From Marinobacter sp. B9-2 (lineage in GTDB: Bacteria; Pseudomonadota; Gammaproteobacteria; Pseudomonadales; Oleiphilaceae), in the NCBI GenBank assembly GCA_003030785.1, contig PYVH01000006.1:1-63168 (forward strand): a stretch of DNA of 63,168 bases. The letters are read 5' to 3'. This document shows, one piece after another, positions 27,955 to 36,172 of this stretch. Numbering within the stretch: position 1 is the stretch's first letter; every line of letters starts with the position of its first letter. The position numbers and the translations under genes are program-made. The notes below the pieces were generated by a model, which was not told the DNA's origin, did no database searches, and saw nothing but the letters and a program-made list of their open reading frames with translations.

Positions 27955-28781
27955 GTAACAAAGCCGGCCATCAGGCCAGAAAGCGGTTTGGCCAGAATTT
28001 CCTTCATGATCCGGGGGTCATCGAGCAGATCATTCGCGCGATCAATCCGAAACCCGATGACGCCATCGTGGAGATTGGTCCCGGCCTGGGCGCGCTGACC
28101 GAAGAGATACTGGCCGTGAACCCAAGGCTTCAGGTGGTGGAACTGGATCGCGACCTGATTCCGGTGCTGCGCACGAAGTTCTTTAACTACCCCGAATTCC
28201 GGATTCACGAGGCGGACGCGCTCAAGTTTGATTTCAGTGAGCTTATGGTGGATCGTCCCCTGCGGATTATCGGTAACCTGCCGTACAATATATCCACGCC
28301 CCTGATCTTCCACCTGCTGGCGCAGGCGGACGTCGTGCAGGACATGCACTTCATGCTGCAGAAAGAGGTGGTACAGCGGATGGCAGCGGTGCCCGGTGAC
28401 AACAATTACGGTCGCCTTGGCATCATGACCCAGTATTTCTGCAGGGTGCAGCCGCTGTTTGAAGTGGGTTCCGGCGCTTTCCGCCCGGCGCCGAAAGTGG
28501 ATTCGGCCATTGTCCGACTAGTCCCCCACAGGACCCTGCCGCATACAGCAAAGGATCTGGCAACGCTTCAGGCGGTGGTACGGACCGCTTTCAATGCGCG
28601 CCGGAAAACCCTCCGCAAGGCCCTTGGCGGCATGGTCTCGGTTGCGCAACTGCAGAATCTGGGCATCAATGATGGCCTGCGCCCGGAAAATCTGGCTCTG
28701 ACGGATTACGTGGCTATTGCCGACCTGCTGGTGGAGGAGAAGGGCGGGGTCAACACGGCAAACGAGGTAAGTGATGACTGA
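27951..28781 (+). CDS. rsmA: 16S rRNA dimethyladenosine transferase RsmA (KsgA)
   Basis: Dimethylates two adjacent adenines in the 3' hairpin of 16S r[34 protein letters not shown] (SAM site) and the catalytic loop [16 protein letters not shown] are intact. The start is GTG at 27951, overlapping the pdxA stop by 4 nt. It is 276 aa. The next gene is apaH directly; the apaG gene that commonly lies between them is missing. Confidence 0.96.
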   Translation: MSNKAGHQARKRFGQNFLHDPGVIEQIIRAINPKPDDAIVEIGPGLGALTEEILAVNPRLQVVELDRDLIPVLRTKFFNYPEFRIHEADALKFDFSELMVDRPLRIIGNLPYNISTPLIFHLLAQADVVQDMHFMLQKEVVQRMAAVPGDNNYGRLGIMTQYFCRVQPLFEVGSGAFRPAPKVDSAIVRLVPHRTLPHTAKDLATLQAVVRTAFNARRKTLRKALGGMVSVAQLQNLGINDGLRPENLALTDYVAIADLLVEEKGGVNTANEVSDD

Positions 28782-29574
28782 CTATGCCATTGGTGATATC
28801 CAGGGCTGTTACGAACGCCTGAGAGATGTACTGGCCAAAGTGGATTTCTCCCCCTCCCGGGATCGTCTTTGGGTGGCGGGGGATCTGATCAACCGTGGCC
28901 CGTCCTCACTGGCAACCCTGAGGTATATCGAAAGCCTGGGGCAGTCGGCAGTCGTGGTGCTCGGCAATCACGATCTGCATCTACTGGCGGTGGCCCTGGG
29001 CGGCCATCAGACACGCCGCAAAGACACCCTGGCCGATATTCTGGAAGCACCGGATCAGGACCGGCTGGTGAGCTGGCTCCGCCAACAGAATCTGTGCGTT
29101 CACGATCCGATCCGCAACATCGTGATGACTCACGCGGGTTTGCCCCACATCTGGACGGTCAGCCAGGCCCTGGACTGCGCTCGGGAAGTGGAAGCGGTTA
29201 TTCGCGCCGATTCGGCCGCGGACTACTTTGCCCACATGTACGGGAATGAGCCCGAGCGCTGGGACGAAACCCTGCAGGGTATGGACCGCTGGCGGGTCAT
29301 TACCAATTATTTTACCCGCATGCGCTTTATTGCCGAGGATGGCACCCTTGAGCTGGCTGCCAAGGAAACCGTCGACAGTGCGCCGGAGGGCTTCGAGCCG
29401 TGGTTTCATTTCCCTCGCAATGACGATGTCCGTGTTGTGTTCGGCCACTGGGCGGCGCTGGAAGGAAAAACCGGCAGTGACCGGTTTATCGGCCTGGATA
29501 CCGGGTGTGTCTGGGGAGGCACGTTGACCATGATGAACCTGGATTCGGGAGAAAAGATCCATTGTGACTGCTGA
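28774..29574 (+). CDS. apaH: Symmetrical diadenosine tetraphosphatase ApaH
   Basis: Hydrolyses Ap4A to two ADP and can remove NpnN caps from RNA. The calcineurin-type metal motifs are visible: IGDIQGCYERL, WVAGDLINRGPSSL, VLGNHDLHLLAVALG and MTHAGLPHIW. I use the ATG at 28774 (GAGGT 5 nt upstream) rather than the GTG at 28771; it overlaps the rsmA stop. It is 266 aa, and followed by the DUF423 gene with an 11-nt overlap. Confidence 0.95.
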   Translation: MTDYAIGDIQGCYERLRDVLAKVDFSPSRDRLWVAGDLINRGPSSLATLRYIESLGQSAVVVLGNHDLHLLAVALGGHQTRRKDTLADILEAPDQDRLVSWLRQQNLCVHDPIRNIVMTHAGLPHIWTVSQALDCAREVEAVIRADSAADYFAHMYGNEPERWDETLQGMDRWRVITNYFTRMRFIAEDGTLELAAKETVDSAPEGFEPWFHFPRNDDVRVVFGHWAALEGKTGSDRFIGLDTGCVWGGTLTMMNLDSGEKIHCDC

Positions 29575-29977
29575 GTCCGTACAACACAGCTCTGGCCGGG
29601 TTCTTGGCTTTCCGCTGGTTGCGGGCGCCTTCCTGGCGCTCCTGGCGGTGATGGCAGGCGCTTTTGGCGCACACGGGTTGCGCAACCTGGTCAGTGAAAG
29701 GGGCCTTGAAGTTTTCCAGACTGCCGTCACATATCAAATATATCATTCCATAGCGCTGGTTCTGTTGGCATTGCTGGCCGGACAGGGCCTGCCCAGGAAA
29801 TTGCTGGGTTGGTCGGCGGGATTCTTTCTGGCCGGCATCCTGTTATTCAGTGGCAGTCTTTACCTGCTGGTGCTGACAGACATCCGCTGGATCGGCCCGA
29901 TCACGCCCATCGGCGGGGTGTGTTTCATGGTGGGCTGGGCGCTGTTAATAACCTCCGGTCTCCGCCGGAACAAGTAG
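29564..29977 (+). CDS. DUF423 family membrane protein
   Basis: A 137-aa inner-membrane protein with four predicted helices. FLALLAVMAGAFGAHGL and FQTAVTYQIYHSIALVLL are the conserved DUF423/YgdD features, and WIGPITPIGGVCFMVGWALL closes the protein. The start is GTG 29564, inside the apaH 3' end, with GGAGA upstream. Function unknown. It is probably co-transcribed with apaH and with thiS 26 nt downstream. Confidence 0.88.
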   Translation: MTAESVQHSSGRVLGFPLVAGAFLALLAVMAGAFGAHGLRNLVSERGLEVFQTAVTYQIYHSIALVLLALLAGQGLPRKLLGWSAGFFLAGILLFSGSLYLLVLTDIRWIGPITPIGGVCFMVGWALLITSGLRRNK

Positions 29978-30003
29978 ATGAATACAGAGGGTCAGGAGTC
30001 ACG

Positions 30004-30204
30004 ATGCAGGTTCAGGTAAATGGCGATGCAATGGAGCTGCCAAATGGTGCAACCATTGCCACGCTGATTGAGAAGATGGCTCTCGCGGGCAAGCGGCTGG
30101 CGGTTGAGGTGAACGAGGATATCGTGCCACGCAGCCGGCACCCGGAATTTACCCTGAGCGATGGCGACCGTGTAGAAGTCGTTCACGCTATTGGCGGCGG
30201 CTGA
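30004..30204 (+). CDS. thiS: Sulfur carrier protein ThiS
   Basis: A 66-aa ubiquitin-like protein whose C-terminal Gly-Gly (HAIGGG) is adenylated and thiocarboxylated to carry sulfur for the thiamine thiazole. The ATG at 30004 has AGGAG upstream; the frame extends further 5' but only overlaps the DUF423 gene. LPNGATIATLIEKM and RLAVEVNEDIVPRS are typical. It is followed by thiG after 72 nt. Confidence 0.95.
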   Translation: MQVQVNGDAMELPNGATIATLIEKMALAGKRLAVEVNEDIVPRSRHPEFTLSDGDRVEVVHAIGGG

Positions 30205-30276
30205 ACAGCCCGCTCCGCCTAACCCACCGATCACGTCGGTTTCCATCCTCCCGTATTCAAACGATTCAGGAACACT

Positions 30277-31086
30277 ATGACAGAGACATCCGAACTCCAG
30301 CTTCCAGAAGACAGACCCCTCGAAATTGCCGGACGGGTTTACCAGTCCCGTTTGCTCGTCGGTACTGGCAAATATCGTGACATGATGGAAACCGGACATG
30401 CCATTGAGTCCAGCGGTGCGGAGATCGTCACCGTTGCGGTTCGTCGTACCAATCTCGGCCAGAATCCGGATGAGCCGAACCTGCTGGATGTGGTTTCCCC
30501 GAGCAGTTATACCATTCTGCCCAACACGGCCGGCTGCTATACCGCCAAAGACGCCGTACGCACCTGCAAGCTGGCCCGGGAGCTCCTGGATGGCCATGAT
30601 CTGGTGAAGCTGGAAGTCCTCGGTGAGGAGAAAACCCTTTATCCGAACATGACCGAGACGCTGGTGGCGGCCGAGGAGCTGATCAAGGATGGCTTCAAGG
30701 TCATGGTCTACTGCTCCGACGATCCATTGCTGGCCAAGCGTCTGGAAGAGATGGGCTGTGTGGCCATCATGCCCCTCGGTGCGCCAATAGGTTCCGGCCT
30801 GGGGATCCAGAACCGGTACAACATCCGCCTGATTGTCGAGAACGCCAGGGTGCCGGTGCTTGTGGATGCGGGCGTCGGCACAGCGTCGGATGCCACCATC
30901 GCCATGGAACTGGGCTGTGATGGCGTATTGATGAACACCGCCATTGCCCAGGCCAGAGATCCCATCAAGATGGCCAATGCCATGCGCCTTGCCATCGAAG
31001 CGGGCCGTGAAGCCTACCTGGCAGGCCGGATGCCCAAGAAACTCTATGCCAGTGCATCCTCGCCCATTGATGGCACCTTCTTCTGA
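30277..31086 (+). CDS. thiG: Thiazole synthase ThiG
   Basis: Forms the thiazole phosphate of thiamine from deoxyxylulose phosphate, dehydroglycine and ThiS thiocarboxylate. TIM-barrel motifs: [39 protein letters not shown] (with the Schiff-base Lys), [15 protein letters not shown] and [15 protein letters not shown]. It is 269 aa and paired with thiS. No TPP riboswitch consensus was recognised upstream of either gene. Confidence 0.96.
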   Translation: MTETSELQLPEDRPLEIAGRVYQSRLLVGTGKYRDMMETGHAIESSGAEIVTVAVRRTNLGQNPDEPNLLDVVSPSSYTILPNTAGCYTAKDAVRTCKLARELLDGHDLVKLEVLGEEKTLYPNMTETLVAAEELIKDGFKVMVYCSDDPLLAKRLEEMGCVAIMPLGAPIGSGLGIQNRYNIRLIVENARVPVLVDAGVGTASDATIAMELGCDGVLMNTAIAQARDPIKMANAMRLAIEAGREAYLAGRMPKKLYASASSPIDGTFF

Positions 31087-31176
31087 TCTCGGGCACAATC
31101 CTGACTAACGATAACCGAGGGCTGGCATTGAACGACCGGCCCCGACAACGATAAATCAGAGCGCTGCTGTCCTGCC

Positions 31177-31764
31177 ATGACTGATCAGAAACCCAGTCGC
31201 CGCGAGGCGATTCTCCATGCTCTTGTGGAACTCCTGGAGACCGATCCGGGTGCCCGAATCACCACCGCCGGTCTCGCCAAATCCGTGGGCGTTACCGAGG
31301 CGGCTTTGTATCGTCATTTTCCCAGCAAGCGGAAAATGTTCGAGGCGCTTATCGAGTTCGCCGAAGAGGCCGTGTTCTCCCGCTGTCAGGTGATCCTGCA
31401 GGAACAGGAGGACGTGCGGGTTCGCCTCCAGCAACTGGTGCACCTGGTACTGGTGTTCGCGGAGCGCAACCCTGGCCTGTGCTGTGTGCTGACCGGAGAC
31501 GCCCTGATGGGCGAAAACGACACCCTTCGAAAACGTGCCTCCCAATTCTTCGAGCGCCTGGAGACCCAGGTACGGCAAACCCTCAAAGAAGGCGAAATCC
31601 GCCAGGGCCTGCGGCCCAGAACCACGTCCGCCCGGGGCGCAGATTTTGTCCTGGTGTTCGTCGAAGGCCGGATTCAGCGGTTTATCCGCTCGTCGTTCTC
31701 GCGGTTGCCCTCTACTGACTTCGATGAGAGTTGGGGGTTGGTTGCTGAGGGTGTTTGGGGTTGA
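31177..31764 (+). CDS. slmA: Nucleoid occlusion factor SlmA
   Basis: A TetR-family DNA-binding protein that stops FtsZ ring assembly over the nucleoid. The helix-turn-helix is in RITTAGLAKSVGVTEAALYRHF; the following FPSKRKMFEALIEFAEEAVFSR and VFAERNPGLCCVLTGDALMGE match the SlmA subgroup rather than ordinary TetR repressors. It is 195 aa. It is a monocistronic-looking gene, with repeat element C starting 62 nt after its stop. Confidence 0.9.
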   Translation: MTDQKPSRREAILHALVELLETDPGARITTAGLAKSVGVTEAALYRHFPSKRKMFEALIEFAEEAVFSRCQVILQEQEDVRVRLQQLVHLVLVFAERNPGLCCVLTGDALMGENDTLRKRASQFFERLETQVRQTLKEGEIRQGLRPRTTSARGADFVLVFVEGRIQRFIRSSFSRLPSTDFDESWGLVAEGVWG

Positions 31765-32068
31765 GCTTGGAGTTGGCCTCTTTAAACTCTGTAGCCTGAA
31801 AGCTGGGGAGTCTGGCGCTGTTAGGCGGGGCTGTTACGGAACCGCTACGAGCACGTCCATGTGCGCTTGACGTCGGCCATCCATGGCCGCCGACATTCCG
31901 TAACAGCCCCTCTCCAGCTCTAGAGATATATCTTTCGATTACGTCCTATCCGATCTTTCTTCCAAATTTCTGCGACATCTTCACTGCAATGTCGGCAGGG
32001 TCCCATCCTCTGCCAGCCCCAAAGCCATCAGGCCAAAGAAATCAACACCGAGGCCAGCGACTTAAAGG
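31765..32068. other. Intergenic region with element C and an unexplained tail
   Basis: This 304-nt gap between two convergent genes contains element C. The rest (31920-32068) holds no complete gene. On the minus strand one frame reads GWDPADIAVKMSQKFGRKIG before a stop, which looks a little like a protein C-terminus, but no start or upstream coding continuation is present, so it could be a remnant or chance. Confidence 0.4.
31827..31910 (+). repeat. Inverted-repeat element, copy C
   Basis: Perfect 15-nt arms (31827-31841 and 31896-31910) enclose a core with ACGTCC-TGT and GGCCATCCATGGCC, shared with copies A and B. An outer imperfect pairing (31801-31809 with 31911-31919) could extend it. 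It is oriented with the upstream slmA gene and lies in the convergent gap to the IMPase gene. Confidence 0.82.
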
Positions 32069-32893
32069 TCACTCATACCCAGAGGCAGACCGGAGGATAG
32101 ACCGAACAGGCTCCCAGACAGCCGGCGCCGAAATCAGAATATCGCGACCCCAGAGGTCGGCAGGATAGCCTTCAGGCACTTCACTGAAATGGCCCGCTGT
32201 GGCCCCTGCTTCCAGGGCGATCAGGCGTGCGGCGGCGAAGTCCCAGGGGCTGACGTTCTCGTAGTAGATATCCAGTCGGCCACAGGCCACCCAGCAGATA
32301 TCCAGGGCCGCTGAGCCAATACGGCGCAGGTCGCGGCACTGATGAATCATGGCGTCCAAGCGTTTGACCAACGGCTCAAGGCTGTCTTTGGTGTAGGGGA
32401 AACCGGTGGCGAACAGGGAGTCCCGAGGAACCGTAGCGCCACTGTGGCGGATGGGCCGGCCATTCAGAGTCGCGCCTTCTGAGCGGGTCGCCCGGAAGGT
32501 TTCGCCCGGGAAGGGCGCATGCACTACACCCGCCTGAACGCGACCTTTTTCAGCATAGGCAATGGATACCGCCACCTGGGGATGGCCATAGGCATAGTTC
32601 ACGGTGCCATCGATGGGGTCGACGATCCAGAGGGGGGTATCCAGCTCCTCGGCCTGGCTAAGGTCGGGCATGGTCTCTTCCGAGAGAATCCGGTGGCCGG
32701 GGAAGCGTTTGCGGATGGCGCCTGTGATGAATTCGTCCGCCATCACGTCGGCGTGGGTTACCAGCTCGGTTTGATGCTTGTAATCGGTGCGCAGGGCGTT
32801 GTTGTCCCGCTCGCGGCGAATCAGTTCGCCGGCCTCGCGGGCCAGGTTTTCGGCAAAGTCGGTAATCTCGAGCAGAGAAACTGAATCAGACAT
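32069..32893 (-). CDS. Inositol monophosphatase family protein
   Basis: A 274-aa Mg-dependent, Li-sensitive-type phosphatase. Motif I has Glu in RILSEETMPD, motif II is WIVDPIDGTVNYAYGHP with the DPIDGT metal site, and the C-terminal metal site lies in PWDFAAARLIALEAGA. It could act on inositol-1-P or another small phosphate ester; it is less like SuhB proper than the E. coli-type sequence. It stands alone. Confidence 0.88.
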   Translation of the reverse strand: MSDSVSLLEITDFAENLAREAGELIRRERDNNALRTDYKHQTELVTHADVMADEFITGAIRKRFPGHRILSEETMPDLSQAEELDTPLWIVDPIDGTVNYAYGHPQVAVSIAYAEKGRVQAGVVHAPFPGETFRATRSEGATLNGRPIRHSGATVPRDSLFATGFPYTKDSLEPLVKRLDAMIHQCRDLRRIGSAALDICWVACGRLDIYYENVSPWDFAAARLIALEAGATAGHFSEVPEGYPADLWGRDILISAPAVWEPVRSILRSASGYE

Positions 32894-32949
32894 GGCGCCC
32901 CCGTTGATATCCCGTTAGAGAATGAGGGCGCCAGTCTAACACGGCAGGA

Positions 32950-34245
32950 TCAGAGGCTGTTCAGCCACTGCTCCATCTTGTCCATGGCGGTGACCAGCCG
33001 CGGGCAAGCCTGTTTCACGAAGTCGTCGCCCAGTTCCTGTTCGGCATAGTCGCCGCCGGCGAGCTCCAGGGATTCGGCGCCGTCGAAGTCGACGAAGGCC
33101 AGGCGCGCCGCCAGATGATTCGGCACGAAGCCAAAATCGCTGGCCGGCAGGATGGCCACGCCGGTGTTTTCCAGCAGGGCCTGGCAGAGGGCCTGGCTGG
33201 TCTTGATGTCTTTACTGGCCAGTTGTTCGCGGAAGCCGGAGAAGTCCGGGAACAGGTAGAACGCGCCTTCCGGTTTCTGGACTACCGCGCCCATGTCGCT
33301 CAGTCGACGGTGCATGTACTCGCCAACAACCTTCAGCACCCGACGGGACTGTTTAAGGTATTCGTCGATGTCGTCACCGCCATTGAACGCTGCAATGGCC
33401 GCGTGTTGGATCGGCGCGCTCGTCGCGGTGTAGGTTTCACTGGCGATGATGGCCATGGCGTCCTGCAGGGGCCTCAGTTCCCGGGGGAAAATGAATGTGC
33501 CAAGGCGCCAGCCGCCGGCACCGGCCCATTTACTGAGGCCGGTACTGATGATGGTGCCTTCCGGGTAATACCGGGCAATGGATTTGTGCCTGCCCTCGAA
33601 ATGCACCTCACCGTAGATCTCATCGGAGAGCAGGATCAGCCGGTATTTTCGGGCCACATTGGCAATGGCCAGTAGCTGGTCGTCGGTGTAGGTGCAGCCG
33701 GTGGGGTTGGACGGGTAGTTCAGGATCAAAATCCGGGGCCGCGAGGGATCATCCCGACAGATGATATCCAGCTCTTCGGCGGTAAGCTGCCAGTTGTTCT
33801 CGGCATGGGTTGGCAGCCAGTGAACCGAGCGGCCGATGATCCGGGCTTGCGGGGCATAGGAGACCCAGCTCGGACGCGGGATCAGCAGATCACCATAGTA
33901 GGCCAGCTGCAGCATGAACAGCAGTTCCTTGGAGCCCGGGCCAATCAGCACGTCTTCCCAGGTGCAGTGCATGCGCTCACTCCGGCGAATATAGCCGGCG
34001 ATTGCCTCGCGTAAGCCTTTGAGCCCTTTTACCGGCAAATAGTCCTTTTCGTGGGCGTGCTCCTTGAGCGCCTCCACCACGCGATCGGGAACCGGGAAAG
34101 GGGACTGCCCCAGCCCGAGTTTGATAATGTCCTTGCCCTCGGATTTGAGGTGATTGCTCAGCTCATTGATTCGAAGGGTGGCCGAGGGCTGAATACCCCG
34201 GACGTTCAGGTTGATCGCGTAACGGTGGTCGTTTTGGATGTCCAT
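32950..34245 (-). CDS. PLP-dependent aminotransferase, class I/II
   Basis: A 431-aa aspartate-aminotransferase-fold enzyme. The lysine that binds PLP is in STGLSKWAGAGGWRLG, ILNYPSNPTGCTYTD carries the conserved Asn, LLSDEIYGEVHFEG the Asp/Tyr pair, and the substrate-carboxylate Arg is near AARLAFVDFDG. AGGGACA precedes the ATG. It resembles broad-specificity aminotransferases acting on aspartate, aromatic or branched substrates; the natural substrate is not clear. Confidence 0.88.
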   Translation of the reverse strand: MDIQNDHRYAINLNVRGIQPSATLRINELSNHLKSEGKDIIKLGLGQSPFPVPDRVVEALKEHAHEKDYLPVKGLKGLREAIAGYIRRSERMHCTWEDVLIGPGSKELLFMLQLAYYGDLLIPRPSWVSYAPQARIIGRSVHWLPTHAENNWQLTAEELDIICRDDPSRPRILILNYPSNPTGCTYTDDQLLAIANVARKYRLILLSDEIYGEVHFEGRHKSIARYYPEGTIISTGLSKWAGAGGWRLGTFIFPRELRPLQDAMAIIASETYTATSAPIQHAAIAAFNGGDDIDEYLKQSRRVLKVVGEYMHRRLSDMGAVVQKPEGAFYLFPDFSGFREQLASKDIKTSQALCQALLENTGVAILPASDFGFVPNHLAARLAFVDFDGAESLELAGGDYAEQELGDDFVKQACPRLVTAMDKMEQWLNSL

Positions 34246-34358
34246 TGTCCCTGTCTGTTGGTTGGAAATGACCCCGTCAGTATAGGAAACCCAAACATAT
34301 CTGTGATGTCGTGGCGGATAGGTGATTGCCGCAGTTTTTCGTCAGACTTTGGTCTCGA

Positions 34359-35675
34359 CTAGCGGGATTTGATCCAGACTTCCACGCGACCATTGCGCCG
34401 GCTGCCACTGCCACCAACCGGCATGTACTGGCCGTAGCCGGTGTAGGCCACGTCAGGAACATCCACTTCCTGAAGCGCCTTGCGGACGGACAGGGCCCGG
34501 AGCTCGGAGATCATCTGGGCACGTAATTCATGACTCTGGGTGTCGGCAAACCCGATCAATAGCAGGTCGTCGGCGGATCGGCCGTTCTGGTTCAGGTAAT
34601 GCTGCAGACGCTGTGGGTCCCGGCGGGCCTTGTTGTCGAGCTTGGTTCGGCCCTCGGAGAAGCGAAAGTTGACCGTAAGGCGATCATAGTGACCTGTAAG
34701 GCGGCGAAAACTCTCGGGCGTCGCGTCATCGAATTCCGGCTTTACTGCGATGGGGTTCTGAGAGATAAAGCCGGACTCGGCCACCAGTGCCTGACCTTGC
34801 TGGCCCAGGGCGAATCCGATCAGACCGGCGGAAAGCGGTGGGACATCGCTTCCCGGCGTGTACATGAACAATCGCCGTGACAGCGGGTAGTCCTCGCTGG
34901 CGACGGTGAGCTGGTTGGGGCGCAGTGCTGGTGCATTGCCTTCCGAAATAGCCAGGAGTTTGCTGTCCCGAACTGAGGCCAGGCCGGAGAAGCCAATGCC
35001 CGACGGATCCCGGCTAACATCATCCGATAGCTGGTCGTTGGATTCATAGCGTTTGGCATTGCTGTCCAGTTCGAACTGTTTCCCCAGCACCAGGGATTTG
35101 AAGGTGTCCCAGGTGCCGGAGCGGTCATCCCTGGCATAGAGGTGGATCGGCCGGTCCGGGCCGCCCAGCTCTGACCAGTTCCGGATCTGGCCGGAGAATA
35201 CACGGCCCAGGGTTTCGATACTCATCTTGCTGACGGGGTTGGATGGATGTACCAAAATGGCCAGTCCATCAATGGCAATCACGTGTTCGCTCTCGGACGC
35301 AGTGAGATCCGCCCGGGCCTGGAATTGCTCCGCTTCTTGTGGTTTGACCGGGCGGGAAGAGGCCCAGATGTCGGCCTCGCCGGCGGCCAGCGCCTTGAAG
35401 CCGGTGCTTGATCCGTGCGCTGCAACCAGCACCTCGGCCGCCCGGTTGTTCACAGGCGCTCGCAGGATCTTTTCGTTTTCCACTCCCGTGCCCCTGGCTG
35501 CAACCTGCCCGCCGCCATGCTCTTCCAGGTAGCCGGTAACGAGCATTGGCGCCAGGGTAGCGCCAACGGTATTGGAACCGTGGATTTCCAGATCATAGGC
35601 CTGGGCCTGAAAGGCCAGAACGGCTGCGCCAAGAACTGCGGAAACGGTCTTGGCCTTGGAGAAAGTGCGCGCCAT
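34359..35675 (-). CDS. Phosphate-binding-like periplasmic protein fused to an OmpA C-terminal domain
   Basis: Signal peptide to about residue 26 (FQAQA), then a PstS-like binding fold (IHGSNTVGATLAPML, ASSRPVKPQEAE, VHPSNPVSKMSIETLGRVFSGQIRNWSELGG, YARDDRSGTWDTFKSLVLG), then from about residue 330 an OmpA/MotB peptidoglycan-binding domain (LTVNFRFSEGRTKLDN, LIGFADTQ... LRALSVRKAL, YGQYMPVGGSGSRRNGRVEVW). I use ATG 35675 with GAGG upstream; a TTG lies at 35681. No pst transport genes adjoin. It may tether a ligand-binding domain to the cell wall. Confidence 0.85.
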   Translation of the reverse strand: MARTFSKAKTVSAVLGAAVLAFQAQAYDLEIHGSNTVGATLAPMLVTGYLEEHGGGQVAARGTGVENEKILRAPVNNRAAEVLVAAHGSSTGFKALAAGEADIWASSRPVKPQEAEQFQARADLTASESEHVIAIDGLAILVHPSNPVSKMSIETLGRVFSGQIRNWSELGGPDRPIHLYARDDRSGTWDTFKSLVLGKQFELDSNAKRYESNDQLSDDVSRDPSGIGFSGLASVRDSKLLAISEGNAPALRPNQLTVASEDYPLSRRLFMYTPGSDVPPLSAGLIGFALGQQGQALVAESGFISQNPIAVKPEFDDATPESFRRLTGHYDRLTVNFRFSEGRTKLDNKARRDPQRLQHYLNQNGRSADDLLLIGFADTQSHELRAQMISELRALSVRKALQEVDVPDVAYTGYGQYMPVGGSGSRRNGRVEVWIKSR

Positions 35676-35807
35676 CTTCAAAAAACCTCTATATGACAGA
35701 TAGTTGAAGCGCCATAGAATGCTTCAAAAACATGACATTTCTGTTTCAGAGGTACTGGCTATCGAAGAGCTCTAATTGAGAATTTTACAGTCGTTTCTCA
35801 TGACTGG

Positions 35808-36122
35808 TCAGGAAAACCGGTGGGGTTCCAGTTCCATATGCTGAATACGCTGGCCCAGCATGATGATGCGGCCGGTGTAGCGTTCCTCGCCGGTAGACGT
35901 GAAATCGAACAGGAAGCGGCGCCATACGCGGATCCGGCCCTGATCGTCGCGTTTGAACCAGAGACCACGGAGGAATACCGCGTCATCCAGCAGCATCACG
36001 TCCATGCTTTTGCAGTAGCGACGCGCGGCCTGCAGCACGAAATCCTTGATGGCTTTGGCCCGCCACCAGTACCAGACAGCGAATCCGGCCACGAATAGCC
36101 AGAACAGGGTTCCAAGAGTCAC
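35808..36122 (-). CDS. DUF3301 family membrane-anchored protein
   Basis: A 104-aa protein with one N-terminal transmembrane helix (LGTLFWLFVAGFAVWYWW) and a soluble part containing RRYCKSMDVMLLDDAVFLRG and RRFLFDFTSTGEERYTGRI, the conserved features of DUF3301. Function unknown. It follows the chemoreceptor gene on the same strand after 50 nt. Confidence 0.85.
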   Translation of the reverse strand: MTLGTLFWLFVAGFAVWYWWRAKAIKDFVLQAARRYCKSMDVMLLDDAVFLRGLWFKRDDQGRIRVWRRFLFDFTSTGEERYTGRIIMLGQRIQHMELEPHRFS

Positions 36123-36172
36123 GGTTGCAGCGATCTTCCACGGTTGCTCAGAGGGTTGATCGCCAGCCTACC

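Noticed and set aside
30205-30276. TPP riboswitch before thiG
   Set aside because: The 72-nt gap is too short and lacks the conserved thi-box sequences.
29992-31098. 368-codon open frame antisense to thiS and thiG
   Set aside because: It spans two secure genes on the other strand and has no family features.
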